This document shows positions 8,643 through 18,779 of a DNA stretch of 47,793 nucleotides, in pieces. Numbering within the stretch: the first letter of the stretch is position 1; the number at the start of each line of letters is the position of its first letter. The notes beneath the pieces are model-generated. The model did not search any database, was not told where the DNA came from, and saw only the letters and a list, made by a program, of their open reading frames with translations. Source of the stretch: Reyranella sp. (GTDB taxonomy: Bacteria; Pseudomonadota; Alphaproteobacteria; Reyranellales; Reyranellaceae); contig JAIETA010000051.1 of NCBI GenBank assembly GCA_019745575.1, forward strand, positions 1 through 47,793, written 5' to 3'. The position numbers and the translations under genes are program-made.

Positions 8643-9266
8643 TTGGCTACTCCTTCGAAATCCAGGCCAGCCCGGATCGACGGTCGCCGTCTGCGCAGCC
8701 AGCGGACCAGGCAGTTGATCATCGAGGCCTATCTGGCGGTGGCGGCGGAGGAGTCGCCGGTGCTGCCGACCGCCGCCAAGGTCGCCGAGCGCGCCGGCTA
8801 TTCGGTGCGGTCGATCTTCGAGCGGTTTCCCGATCTTCACGATCTGCAGGTCGCCGCGGCTGACCACGCGATCGCCCAGGTCGTCGCGATGTCCGCCTCG
8901 CGCGAGGCGGGCGGCGATCGCGCCACGCGAATCAAGTTCCATGTCGGCGTGCGCGCCCGCGCTTCCGATCGCTGGTCGTCGTTGTGGCGTGCCCTGATCG
9001 CCAATCAGAGCGGATCCGCTGACCTCAAGGCGCGTGTCCAGATCCTGCGCGAGCGTGTCTTGTCCCTCATGGACCACATCTACGAACCCGAGTTGTCGAC
9101 GCTTTCTGCGACGGAGCGAAAGCACACGCTGGTGGCGTTGGAGGCTCTGGTCGATGTCGAGAGCTGGGTCCGGATGCGCGAGCACTTCGGCCTATCCGTC
9201 GACGAGGCTTGTGCAGGGTGGGTGCAGGCAATTGATCGGCTGCTTCCGCCGACTCCTGAACGCTAG
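8643..9266 (+). CDS. TetR-family regulator, paralogue 2 of 3
   Basis: A 207-residue TetR-like protein: DGRRLRSQRTRQLIIEAYLA, then the HTH TAAKVAERAGYSVRSIFE with RFPDLH, a helical effector domain, and the shared ending IDRLLPPTPE. The start is TTG at 8643 with GGAAAG just upstream; no in-frame ATG gives a full HTH domain. The 108-base space before it argues for its own promoter or a loose operon with copy 1. The C-terminal domain has diverged far more than the HTH, suggesting different ligands (inference). Confidence 0.83.
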   Translation: MATPSKSRPARIDGRRLRSQRTRQLIIEAYLAVAAEESPVLPTAAKVAERAGYSVRSIFERFPDLHDLQVAAADHAIAQVVAMSASREAGGDRATRIKFHVGVRARASDRWSSLWRALIANQSGSADLKARVQILRERVLSLMDHIYEPELSTLSATERKHTLVALEALVDVESWVRMREHFGLSVDEACAGWVQAIDRLLPPTPER

Positions 9267-9277
9267 CACTGGCGTGG

Positions 9278-9297
9278 TGCAACCGTTACAATTTGCA
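9278..9297. promoter_or_regulatory. Inverted repeat, possible TetR operator
   Basis: TGCAA (9278-9282) and TTGCA (9293-9297) form a short dyad with 10 bases between, in the space before TetR copy 3. TetR-type proteins bind dyads of about this span. I did not find the same dyad before copies 1 and 2, so support is weak. Confidence 0.2.
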
Positions 9298-9416
9298 ATG
9301 GTGCCGTTCGGCCCGAACGCCATATCTTCGTCATTCGGTCTTGCCCGCGGGCAAAGCCAACGCACGGCGGCATCAAGACGACAGCCCCCGGCGGTTTTAG
9401 CCTGTCTTGAGCCCCG

Positions 9417-10037
9417 ATGACTGTAATGCCCTCCCGGACGAATGAACTGGATGGTCGCCGCCTGCGAAGCGCGCGGACCAGGCAGCTGGTCATCGAGGCG
9501 TATATGGAGTTGCTGCGCGATAGCCCGGCGATTCCTACCGCCGCGCAGATCGCCGAGCGGGCGGGCTATTCGGTCCGTTCGGTCTTCGAACGGTTCCCCG
9601 ACCTGCATGCGCTGCGGGTCGCTGCAGTGGACTACGCCCTTGGCAAGGGTATTGACCAGGCTTGGTCGGCTGGCCCGGATGGCGACCGACAGGCCAGGCT
9701 GAAAGCACATGTCGAGAGGCGTGCGCACATCTGCGAGCAGTGGCTGCCGCTTTGGCGGGCGCTCAACATGAACAAGGGCGACTCGAAAGAGTTGGAAATC
9801 CGAATCCGCCTCATTCGCGGGGAGATTATCCGGCGGATCGAGGTGATGTACAAACCCGAACTCTCGACCCTCGCGGACGTTCCGCGCCGGCAGACGGTGC
9901 TGGCGATCGAGGCTTTGATCGACTTCGAGAGCTGGGGGCGGATGCGGGAGTTCTTCTGGCTGTCCAAGCAGGAGGTCTGCGCGTTGTGGATTCGGACGAT
10001 CGATCGCCTGTTGCCGCCAAGCCCGCCGGATTCTTGA
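9417..10037 (+). CDS. TetR-family regulator, paralogue 3 of 3
   Basis: A 206-residue member of the tandem trio: DGRRLRSARTRQLVIEAYME, then the HTH TAAQIAERAGYSVRSVFE with RFPDLH, a helical C-terminal domain, and the ending IDRLLPPSPPD. An alternative ATG nine bases in (9426) would only remove three residues. It is closer to copy 1 in the HTH region and to both copies in the final helix. It ends beside the hairpin and promoter-like sequence before tRNA-His. Ligand and targets are unknown. Confidence 0.85.
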   Translation: MTVMPSRTNELDGRRLRSARTRQLVIEAYMELLRDSPAIPTAAQIAERAGYSVRSVFERFPDLHALRVAAVDYALGKGIDQAWSAGPDGDRQARLKAHVERRAHICEQWLPLWRALNMNKGDSKELEIRIRLIRGEIIRRIEVMYKPELSTLADVPRRQTVLAIEALIDFESWGRMREFFWLSKQEVCALWIRTIDRLLPPSPPDS

Positions 10038-10062
10038 CGCTCCGACCGGCGGAGCGTAGGAA
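10034..10062 (+). promoter_or_regulatory. Promoter-like boxes overlapping a hairpin before tRNA-His
   Basis: TTGACG (10034-10039), 17 bases, then TAGGAA (10057-10062) resembles a sigma-70 promoter for tRNA-His. The same bases form a perfect stem ACGCTCCG / CGGAGCGT (10037-10044 / 10050-10057) without a U-tract, which may instead mark the end of the TetR transcript. Confidence 0.35.
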
Positions 10063-10092
10063 GGCGCGCTTCGTTGGGGGCGATCCGCGATG

Positions 10093-10169
10093 GCGGCCGT
10101 AGCTCAGTTGGTTAGAGCGCCAGATTGTGATTCTGGATGTCGCCGGTTCAATTCCGGTCGGCCGCCCCA
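10093..10169 (+). tRNA. tRNA-His (GTG)
   Basis: A complete cloverleaf: acceptor GCGGCCG / CGGCCGC, U8 at 10100, D arm with GTTGGTTAGA, anticodon loop TTGTGAT (anticodon GTG), T arm GCCGG-TTCAATT-CCGGT, discriminator C73 (10166) and encoded CCA. The base before G1 (10092) is G, giving the G-1:C73 pair used by standard HisRS enzymes. Confidence 0.97.
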
Positions 10170-10184
10170 ATCGCTCACCTGACG

Positions 10185-11717
10185 ATGATTGCCCGGGCTC
10201 CGCTGAGAGACATTGCCCCCTCGGGAAGCCTTGCCCTTCTGACATGTGCGGAAATGGCGAAAGCCGATGCCGCCGCGATATCCGGCGGCGTGACCGGCAC
10301 CGACCTCATGGAAGCGGCCGGCCGGGCAGTGGCCGAAGCCGTCCTGGAACGCCATCTGCCTCGACCGATGGTCGTCTTGTGCGGCCCCGGCAACAATGGT
10401 GGCGACGGGTTCGTGGCCGCGCGCCATCTTCATGCAGCCGGCTGGCCGGTGCGAGTGGCATTGCTCGGCGATCGTCAGTCGCTGCGCGGGGATGCCGCCT
10501 GGGCAGCCAAAGGCTGGGCTGGGCCGGCCGAGGCCGTGACGCCTGCCTTGCTGGACAACCGGCCGCTGGTTGTTGACGCACTCTTTGGTGCCGGTCTCGC
10601 CCGACCTGTCGACGGCATGGCCGGAGAGGTGATCGATCGCATGAACGCCGAGGCGCTGCCGGTGATTGCGGTCGACGTCCCCAGCGGCCTGAACGGCGAC
10701 AGCGGCGAAGTGATGGGCCGGGCACCGGTCGCGGAATGCACCGTCACCTTCTTTCGGGCCAAGCCCGGCCACTATTCGGTCGAAGGCCTGCACCGTTGCG
10801 GCGCCCTGCGCGTCGTGGACATCGGAATTCCCGGCGCGGTGCTCGACGCGATCGTGCCGCAGCTTTGGCTGAACGGTCCGAGAATGTGGCAAGCTCATCT
10901 GCAGCGAAATGCCCGCGACACCCACAAGTATGCACGTGGGCACCTGACCGTCCTCGCAGGAGCCACGGCGACGGGTGCGGCGCGGCTGGCGGCCGTGGCC
11001 GGCCGTCGGGCGGGAGCGGGGCTCGTTACCATAGCGTCGCCGAGGTCGGCCGTGCCCGTCTATCAGTCGGCGGAGCCTGGCAATCTGATCGCCGAGATCG
11101 ACGGCGTCGCCGAGTTCGTACGGTTGCTGGCCGACGAACGGCGCAACGCCATCCTTGTGGGCCCGGGTTCGGGTGTTGGCGACCGTACCCGCCTGTCCGT
11201 CCAGGCGGCGTTGGCAACGGGGCGCGCGGTGGTGCTGGACGCGGACGCTTTGACGGTCTTCGGCGATGGCCCAGAGGCGCTTTTCGACCTGATCCGCGGG
11301 CCGACGCTGCTGACGCCTCATGAAGGGGAGTTTCGCAGGCTGTTTCCCGATCTGTCGACCTTTCCAGGCAAGGTCGAACGGGCACGTCGGGCCGCCCGGC
11401 GCAGCGGCGCTACGGTCCTGCTCAAGGGGCCGGATACGGTCATTGCCGCACCTGACGGCCGGGCGATCGTCAATGTTCACGCGCCGGCGACGTTGGCGAC
11501 CGCGGGCTCCGGCGACGTGCTGGCGGGGATCGCCGGCGGTCTGATGGCCCAAGGGCTATCGCCGTTGGCCGCCGGCGCGACCGCCGCCTGGCTCCATGGT
11601 GACTGCGCCTTTCGCTTCCGGCGCCCGGGGCTGATTGCGGAAGACCTGATCGGCCTTGTCCCGGACGCGCTGGCCGCCATCGCGCAGGACGACTCCGAGG
11701 GATATCGCGAGCGCTGA
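10185..11717 (+). CDS. nnrD: Bifunctional NAD(P)H-hydrate epimerase/dehydratase
   Basis: A 510-residue fusion that repairs hydrated NAD(P)H. The N-terminal YjeF_N epimerase half has VLCGPGNNGGDGFVAARHL (about residues 60-78) and DALFGAGLARPV. The C-terminal half is the ribokinase-fold ADP-dependent dehydratase, with ILVGPGSGVGD, VLDADALTVFGD, LLTPHEGEFRRLF and the ATAGSGDVLAGIAGG nucleotide-site motif. It is also known as Nnr. The ATG at 10185 was chosen because upstream in-frame starts fall inside tRNA-His. That start lies only 15 bases after the tRNA CCA and has no clear Shine-Dalgarno sequence. Confidence 0.93.
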   Translation: MIARAPLRDIAPSGSLALLTCAEMAKADAAAISGGVTGTDLMEAAGRAVAEAVLERHLPRPMVVLCGPGNNGGDGFVAARHLHAAGWPVRVALLGDRQSLRGDAAWAAKGWAGPAEAVTPALLDNRPLVVDALFGAGLARPVDGMAGEVIDRMNAEALPVIAVDVPSGLNGDSGEVMGRAPVAECTVTFFRAKPGHYSVEGLHRCGALRVVDIGIPGAVLDAIVPQLWLNGPRMWQAHLQRNARDTHKYARGHLTVLAGATATGAARLAAVAGRRAGAGLVTIASPRSAVPVYQSAEPGNLIAEIDGVAEFVRLLADERRNAILVGPGSGVGDRTRLSVQAALATGRAVVLDADALTVFGDGPEALFDLIRGPTLLTPHEGEFRRLFPDLSTFPGKVERARRAARRSGATVLLKGPDTVIAAPDGRAIVNVHAPATLATAGSGDVLAGIAGGLMAQGLSPLAAGATAAWLHGDCAFRFRRPGLIAEDLIGLVPDALAAIAQDDSEGYRER

Positions 11718-11734
11718 ATTGACCGCTTGGCGGC

Positions 11735-11754
11735 CGCGGGCTAAGAGGCCCGCG
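11735..11754 (+). terminator. GC hairpin after nnrD, terminator-like
   Basis: A perfect 7-bp stem CGCGGGC / GCCCGCG with loop TAAGAG lies 17 bases after the nnrD stop. There is no T-run after it, so it may be a weak or Rho-assisted terminator, or only a 3' end stabiliser before tRNA-Leu. Confidence 0.4.
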
Positions 11755-11810
11755 ATTCGGCCCTCGAGGCACGCCCCGAAGGCCCTCGGTAGCCGTGGGG
11801 CCGGTCTCGG

Positions 11811-11895
11811 GCGGGCGTGGTGGAATTGGTAGACACGCGAGATTTAGGTTCTCGTGCCGCAAGGCGTGGGGGTTCAAGTCCCTCCGCCCGCACCA
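11811..11895 (+). tRNA. tRNA-Leu (TAG)
   Basis: An 85-nt class II tRNA: acceptor GCGGGCG / CGCCCGC, anticodon loop TTTAGGT (anticodon TAG) on a GAGA/TCTC stem, a long variable arm (TGCCGCAAGGCG), T arm GGGGG-TTCAAGT-CCCTC, discriminator A and encoded CCA. The trigger factor start codon follows 21 bases after the CCA. Confidence 0.97.
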
Positions 11896-11916
11896 GACGG
11901 AAATGGAAGTGAGACT

Positions 11917-13263
11917 ATGCAAGTGACGGAACTTTCGGCTGAAGGGCTGAAGCGGCAATTCAAGATCGTCGTTCCTGCGGGCGACCTGTCGGCGAAAGTC
12001 GACCTGCGTCTGGCTGAGCTGGCCCAGACGGCCACTCTTCCGGGCTTCCGGCCGGGCAAGGTGCCGGTTGGTCTGCTGAAGAAGCAGTACGGTCAGGCGC
12101 TTTACGGCGAGGCTCTGGAGCAGGCGGTGAATTCCAGCACCGCCAAGGCCATCGAGGATCGTGGACTGAAGCCCGCCCTGCAGCCGCGCGTCGACTTGAA
12201 ACAGCTGGAGGAAGGCAAAGACGTCGAGTTCGAGGTGGCCATCGAGGTGCTCCCGGAGATCGGCAAGCTCGATTTCTCCGGCGTCGAACTCGAACGCCTG
12301 AAGGCCAGCGTTCCGGACAAGGATGTCGACGAGGCGATCGACCGGATCGCCAAGGCCAATCGCGAGCAGAAGCCCGTCGACCCGCCGCGTCCGGCACGGA
12401 AGGGCGATGCGATCAAGTTCGACTTCGTGGGCTTCGTCGATGACAAGGAGTTCCCGGGCGGCGCTGCCAGCGACTACACGCTCGAACTGGGCTCAGGCTC
12501 GTTCATCCCTGGTTTCGAGGATCAACTGACCGGGGCGGAAGTCGGCAAGGCGATGGACGTCAAGGTGACGTTCCCGGCCGACTATGGCGCCGCCGAACTC
12601 GCGGGCAAGGATGCGGTCTTCAAGTGCACGATCAAGGAGATTCTGGAGTTCGTCGACAAGCCGGCCGACGATGAACTCGCAAAGAAGAACAACTTCGAGA
12701 ATATCGAGGCAATGCGCAAGGCCGTGGCTGACCGCATCGGCCAGGACTACAATCAGATCTCGCGCTCGATGATCAAGCGCCATCTCCTCGACAAGCTGGC
12801 GGATGCCCACAAGTTCCCGGTTCCCGATGGTCTGGTCGAAGGCGAGTTCAACGCCATTTGGCAGCGCATCGAGGAAGCCAAGAAAAACGGCCAGAAAGTC
12901 GAAGACGACGAAGAGAAGATGCGGAAAGAGTATCGGGAGATCGCCGAACGGCGTGTCCGCCTCGGCCTGCTGCTTGCCGATGTCGGGCGCTCCAACAGCA
13001 TCGATGTCACACCCGAGGAGCTCAATCAGGCCGTGATGCGCGAAGCCATGCGCTATCCCGGCCAGGAGCGCCAGGTGCTCGAGTTCTACAGCAAGAACGC
13101 CGAGATGAAGGACCAGCTCCGCGCACCGATCTTCGAGGAGAAGACGGTCGACTTCATCTTGGAGCTGGCAAAGGTCTCCGAGAAATCGGTTACCCCCGAG
13201 GAACTGCTGAAGGCCGCCCGCGAGGCGGAAGAAGACAAGCCGGCCGACGCGCCGGCGAATTGA
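11917..13263 (+). CDS. tig: Trigger factor (ribosome-associated chaperone/PPIase)
   Basis: A 448-residue trigger factor. The ribosome-binding N-terminal domain contains the signature GFRPGKVP (about residues 44-51). The central FKBP-type PPIase domain spans roughly 165-250 (KGDAIKFDFVGFVDDKEFPG then GSGSFIPGFEDQLTGAEVG). The C-terminal chaperone arms follow, with a charged tail (EEDKPADAPAN). It holds nascent chains at the ribosomal exit and catalyses prolyl isomerisation. The ATG at 11917, with GGAAGTGAG upstream, was chosen over starts inside tRNA-Leu. It precedes clpP and clpX, the usual bacterial order tig-clpP-clpX-lon. Confidence 0.97.
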   Translation: MQVTELSAEGLKRQFKIVVPAGDLSAKVDLRLAELAQTATLPGFRPGKVPVGLLKKQYGQALYGEALEQAVNSSTAKAIEDRGLKPALQPRVDLKQLEEGKDVEFEVAIEVLPEIGKLDFSGVELERLKASVPDKDVDEAIDRIAKANREQKPVDPPRPARKGDAIKFDFVGFVDDKEFPGGAASDYTLELGSGSFIPGFEDQLTGAEVGKAMDVKVTFPADYGAAELAGKDAVFKCTIKEILEFVDKPADDELAKKNNFENIEAMRKAVADRIGQDYNQISRSMIKRHLLDKLADAHKFPVPDGLVEGEFNAIWQRIEEAKKNGQKVEDDEEKMRKEYREIAERRVRLGLLLADVGRSNSIDVTPEELNQAVMREAMRYPGQERQVLEFYSKNAEMKDQLRAPIFEEKTVDFILELAKVSEKSVTPEELLKAAREAEEDKPADAPAN

Positions 13264-13278
13264 TCAGACATCGGTGGT

Positions 13279-13308
13279 CTTGAACCTGACCGCCGGCGCT
13301 GCCACGTT
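13279..13308 (+). promoter_or_regulatory. Possible heat-shock promoter of clpP (weak)
   Basis: CTTGAA (13279-13284, with a following C) is a good sigma-32 -35 box, identical to the one before lon. The -10 region (GCCACGTT, 13301-13308) matches poorly, so the call is tentative. Confidence 0.25.
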
Positions 13309-13335
13309 CCAAGTCAGTCATAAAGGGGGCCCGCG

Positions 13336-13983
13336 ATGAGTCGCGACCGCGATCCGCTGGAAGTCTACAACAACTACTATGTGCCGATGGTCGTCGAGCA
13401 GTCGGCGCGCGGCGAACGCGGCTATGACATTTGGTCGAGGCTGCTCAAGGAACGCATCATCTTCCTGAACGGTCCGATCGAGGACAATGTGGCCGGCCTG
13501 GTCTGCGCCCAGCTCCTCTATCTGGAATCGGAAAATCCGACCAAGGACATATCGTTCTACATCAACTCGCCGGGCGGCGTGGTGACGTCAGGACTGGCGA
13601 TCTACGACACCATGCAGTACGTGCGGCCGTTGATATCGACCCTGGTCTTCGGCCAGGCCGCGTCGGCCGGCTCGCTGCTGCTGATGGCAGGCGCCAAAGG
13701 CAAGCGCTTCGCCTTGCCCAATTCGCGCATCATGATCCACCAGCCGTCGGGCGGCGCCCAGGGGCAGGCCACCGACATCGAAATTCACGCCCGGGAGATA
13801 CTCGCGACCCGGGCCCGGCTGAACCAGATGTATGTCGACCATACCGGCCGCACGATCGAGGAGATCGAACGGGCCATGGAGCGCGACAAGTTCTTTGCGC
13901 CGCTTGAGGCCAAGGAGTTCGGTCTGATCGACGATGTGCTCCAAAAGCGGCCGGTCGTGCCCGGCCAAGCGACCGGCTCCTAG
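13336..13983 (+). CDS. clpP: ATP-dependent Clp protease proteolytic subunit
   Basis: A 215-residue serine peptidase that forms the 14-mer chamber served by ClpX or ClpA. The catalytic triad is visible: Ser110 in [11 protein letters not shown], His135 in [10 protein letters not shown] and Asp184 in [23 protein letters not shown] is the oxyanion/substrate-loop segment. The ATG follows a GGGGG-rich ribosome site. clpX lies 143 bases downstream on the same strand. Confidence 0.98.
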   Translation: MSRDRDPLEVYNNYYVPMVVEQSARGERGYDIWSRLLKERIIFLNGPIEDNVAGLVCAQLLYLESENPTKDISFYINSPGGVVTSGLAIYDTMQYVRPLISTLVFGQAASAGSLLLMAGAKGKRFALPNSRIMIHQPSGGAQGQATDIEIHAREILATRARLNQMYVDHTGRTIEEIERAMERDKFFAPLEAKEFGLIDDVLQKRPVVPGQATGS

Positions 13984-14081
13984 GGGCGGGGGGCGACCCA
14001 TTGTCCCTGCTTTGGCCTTCGACACACCATATTTTGAGGTTGTCGCGGTCCGGGCAGCGAGTTTAACATAGTCTTGCGTGC

Positions 14082-14102
14082 GGGCTCGCAGCCGGCGAGC
14101 CC
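14082..14102 (+). other. Stem-loop between clpP and clpX
   Basis: A perfect 8-bp stem GGGCTCGC / GCGAGCCC around AGCCG sits 24 bases before the clpX start and is not followed by a T-run. It could protect an mRNA end after processing of a clpP-clpX transcript, or affect clpX translation. Confidence 0.4.
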
Positions 14103-14126
14103 CCCAAGCGGAGGTGCGTTACAGAC

Positions 14127-15398
14127 ATGCCAGCCGCCAAATCCGGGGGCGATTCCCGCAATACCCTCTATTGCAGCTTCTGCGGCAAGAGCCAGCATGA
14201 GGTTCGAAAGCTCATTGCCGGGCCTACGGTGTTCATTTGCGATGAGTGCGTCGAACTCTGCATGGATATCATCCGTGAGGAGAACAAGACCACTCTGGTC
14301 AAGTCCAAGGACGGCGTTCCGTCTCCCAAGGAGATTCGCCAGATCCTCGATGACTATGTGATCGGGCAGGATCAGGCCAAGCGCATCCTGGCCGTTGCAG
14401 TGCACAATCACTACAAGCGGCTGAGCCACGGCGGCAAGGCCAATGACGTCGAAATCGCCAAGTCGAACATCATGCTGATCGGCCCGACGGGTTGCGGCAA
14501 GACTTTGCTTGCCCAGACCCTGGCCCGCATGCTCGACGTGCCGTTCACGATGGCCGACGCCACGACGCTGACCGAAGCGGGCTATGTCGGCGAAGACGTC
14601 GAGAACATCATCCTGAAGCTGCTGCAGGCGGCCGACTACAATGTCGAGCGGGCCCAGCGCGGCATCGTCTACATCGACGAAGTCGACAAGATCAGCCGCA
14701 AGTCGGACAACCCCTCGATTACCCGCGACGTATCGGGCGAAGGTGTCCAGCAGGCGCTGCTGAAGATCATGGAAGGTACCGTCGCGTCGGTGCCGCCGCA
14801 GGGCGGCCGCAAGCATCCGCAGCAGGAGTTCCTGCAGGTCGACACGACGAACATCCTGTTCATTTGCGGCGGAGCCTTTTCCGGCCTGGACAAGATCATC
14901 GCGATGCGCCGCCAGGGCACGTCGATCGGCTTCGGCGCCGAAATACGTGGCCCGGAAGATCGGCGGACCGGCGAGGTGCTGCGTGATCTGGAACCGGAGG
15001 ACCTGCTCAAGTACGGCCTAATCCCGGAATTCGTCGGCCGGCTGCCGGTGGTGGCGACGCTTGAGGACCTCGACGAAAGCGCTCTGATCGAGATCCTGAC
15101 CCGACCGAAGAACGCCCTCCTGAAACAGTACCAGCGTCTGTTCGACATGGAGAGCGTGAAGCTGAAGTTCTCGGAAGACGCGCTGCGGGCCGTTTCGCAG
15201 AAGGCCATCCTCCGCAAGACCGGCGCGCGCGGCCTGCGCTCGATCATGGAGACGGTTCTGCTCGACACCATGTACGACCTGCCGTCGCTCGACGGCGTCG
15301 AGGAAGTGGTCATCAACCGCGAAGTCATCGAAGGGCGGGCCCAGCCGCTCTACGTGCACGGTGAGCGCAAAGAGGGCATTGCCGCTGCGCCGGCCTGA
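14127..15398 (+). CDS. clpX: ATP-dependent Clp protease ATP-binding subunit ClpX
   Basis: A 423-residue AAA+ unfoldase feeding ClpP. The N-terminal zinc domain has CSFCGK (Cys16, Cys19) and ICDECVELC (Cys38, Cys41). Walker A is GPTGCGKT (119-126), Walker B is VYIDEVDK, and the [20 protein letters not shown] segment, IGFGAEI (ClpP-contacting IGF loop) and [11 protein letters not shown] sensor-2 region are intact. It recognises SsrA-tagged and regulatory substrates. In other alphaproteobacteria ClpXP drives cell-cycle proteolysis; whether it does here is not visible. Confidence 0.98.
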   Translation: MPAAKSGGDSRNTLYCSFCGKSQHEVRKLIAGPTVFICDECVELCMDIIREENKTTLVKSKDGVPSPKEIRQILDDYVIGQDQAKRILAVAVHNHYKRLSHGGKANDVEIAKSNIMLIGPTGCGKTLLAQTLARMLDVPFTMADATTLTEAGYVGEDVENIILKLLQAADYNVERAQRGIVYIDEVDKISRKSDNPSITRDVSGEGVQQALLKIMEGTVASVPPQGGRKHPQQEFLQVDTTNILFICGGAFSGLDKIIAMRRQGTSIGFGAEIRGPEDRRTGEVLRDLEPEDLLKYGLIPEFVGRLPVVATLEDLDESALIEILTRPKNALLKQYQRLFDMESVKLKFSEDALRAVSQKAILRKTGARGLRSIMETVLLDTMYDLPSLDGVEEVVINREVIEGRAQPLYVHGERKEGIAAAPA

Positions 15399-15410
15399 GT
15401 TTTGCAACGT

Positions 15411-15428
15411 CGGCGGCGTCTGCCGCCG
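15411..15428 (+). terminator. GC stem-loop after clpX, terminator-like
   Basis: CGGCGGC / GCCGCCG, a perfect 7-bp stem around GTCT, lies 12 bases after the clpX stop. It lacks a T-run. It probably marks or protects the clpX 3' end ahead of the lon promoter. Confidence 0.4.
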
Positions 15429-15444
15429 GCGGTCCCCGACGGGT

Positions 15445-15473
15445 CTTGAACAACCCCCTGTTCAGGCCAATCT
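15445..15473 (+). promoter_or_regulatory. Sigma-32 (RpoH) type promoter of lon
   Basis: CTTGAA (15445-15450), 15 bases, then GCCAATCT (15466-15473) fits the heat-shock pattern CTTGAA-N13-17-CCCCATNT with one mismatch among the conserved -10 bases. lon is a classical RpoH target. The predicted start leaves a leader of about 90 bases. Confidence 0.55.
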
Positions 15474-15571
15474 TTGCTGACGAGTGCGCGTTCTTTTGCG
15501 CCGTGGGTCGCCCATTTCGGGGATCGCGGCGAAGGGGCGGGTAGCTCTAACAGCGTACGTTGCGAGGCATC

Positions 15572-17971
<2,400 letters not shown>

Positions 17972-17992
17972 TCGGGCCGACAGGCAGTCAGC

Positions 17993-18018
17993 AAAGCCCC
18001 GGCGCAAGCCGGGGCTTT
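17993..18018 (+). terminator. Terminator after lon
   Basis: A perfect 11-bp stem AAAGCCCCGGC / GCCGGGGCTTT with a GCAA tetraloop lies 21 bases after the lon stop. The T-run is short (the TTT of the stem), but the stem is very stable. Confidence 0.8.
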
Positions 18019-18083
18019 GGTGCGTCTGGCCGCAACTTATGCGGTCTTGCGGGAGGGCAGCCCACAAAATATGGTATTCAACG

Positions 18084-18113
18084 TTGACGCCGTTTTGAGG
18101 CCGCCCCTACACT
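18084..18113 (+). promoter_or_regulatory. Sigma-70 type promoter of hup
   Basis: TTGACG (18084-18089), an 18-base spacer, then TACACT (18108-18113), 31 bases before the HU start codon. Confidence 0.5.
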
Positions 18114-18144
18114 TGAGGCTGCCAGATCCTGCAGGGGCTCGCCC

Positions 18145-18417
18145 GTGAACAAACACGACCTGATCGCCGCCGTCGCCGCCTCGACCAACCTGTCAAAGGC
18201 GGACGCCGCCAATGCCGTGGATGCCATTTTGACCGTTGTCACCAAGTCCTTGAAGAAGAAGGAAAAGGTACTGCTGGTCGGCTTCGGGACGTTCCAGGTC
18301 ACCAAACGCAAGGCGGGCGAGGGCCGCAATCCCCAGACCGGCGAGAAGATCAAGATTCCGGCCGCCAACGTGCCGCGCTTCAAGGCAAGCAAGGCTCTCA
18401 AGGACGCGATCAACTAG
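18145..18417 (+). CDS. hup: DNA-binding protein HU
   Basis: A 90-residue nucleoid protein of the HU/IHF family. MNKHDLIAAVAASTNLSKADA is the N-terminal helical part. VGFGTFQVTKRKAGEGRNPQ then TGEKIKIPA gives the beta-arm signature, with the conserved RNPQTG at the DNA-intercalating arm. Its size and the KKKEKVLLVGFGTF pattern fit HU-beta rather than IHF. The start is GTG (18145). It sits directly after lon, as in many proteobacteria, with its own promoter-like sequence and no terminator before tRNA-Val 36 bases on. Confidence 0.96.
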   Translation: MNKHDLIAAVAASTNLSKADAANAVDAILTVVTKSLKKKEKVLLVGFGTFQVTKRKAGEGRNPQTGEKIKIPAANVPRFKASKALKDAIN

Positions 18418-18453
18418 AGCGCCGGAGATGGTCGTGCTAGGAGTGAAAACGTC

Positions 18454-18529
18454 GGGCGATTAGCTCAGTTGGTAGAGCATCTCGTTTACACCGAGGGGGT
18501 CGGCGGTTCGAGCCCGTCATCGCCCACCA
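18454..18529 (+). tRNA. tRNA-Val (TAC)
   Basis: A 76-nt cloverleaf: acceptor GGGCGAT / ATCGCCC, D loop AGTTGGTAGA, anticodon loop TTTACAC (anticodon TAC) on a CTCG/CGAG stem, T arm GGCGG-TTCGAGC-CCGTC (one weak pair), discriminator A and encoded CCA. It may be transcribed with hup. Confidence 0.96.
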
Positions 18530-18544
18530 CCGTTTCGCGAGGCG

Positions 18545-18560
18545 TCCACGACGACGTGGA
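18545..18560 (+). terminator. Hairpin after tRNA-Val, terminator-like
   Basis: TCCACG / CGTGGA around ACGA, extendable by flanking GCG...CGC, lies 15 bases after tRNA-Val. It has no T-run, so it is a candidate only. Confidence 0.35.
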
Positions 18561-18610
18561 AAGCGCAATAAATTCGGGCATTTACGCACTTCTTCGCGAC
18601 TGCGGTATGC

Positions 18611-18637
18611 TTGACACCCTATAGGTGGTCCTATATC
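18611..18637 (+). promoter_or_regulatory. Promoter of tRNA-Asp (and probably nuo) with internal dyad
   Basis: A perfect TTGACA (18611-18616) is followed by the AT-rich TATATC (18632-18637) at 15 bases, or TATCTC at 17. A perfect dyad TATAGG-TGGT-CCTATA (18620-18635) occupies the spacer and the -10 edge, as an operator would. The start site would be near 18645. No other promoter-like sequence was seen in the 41 bases between tRNA-Asp and nuoA. Confidence 0.6.
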
Positions 18638-18661
18638 TCTCGCGCGCCGTTTGGGGCTATT

Positions 18662-18738
<77 letters not shown>

Positions 18739-18779
18739 GCCCCAACGCTGGCGGCCCCATGCGGGGCGAAGGGGTGGCG

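Noticed and set aside
7824-9185. Minus-strand frame of about 450 codons across two TetR genes
   Set aside because: It is the reverse of two paralogues with clear HTH domains, and its apparent internal repeats only mirror the paralogy.
11854-11916. Extended N terminus of trigger factor
   Set aside because: It would be encoded by tRNA-Leu. ATG at 11917 has a ribosome site and gives the normal N terminus.
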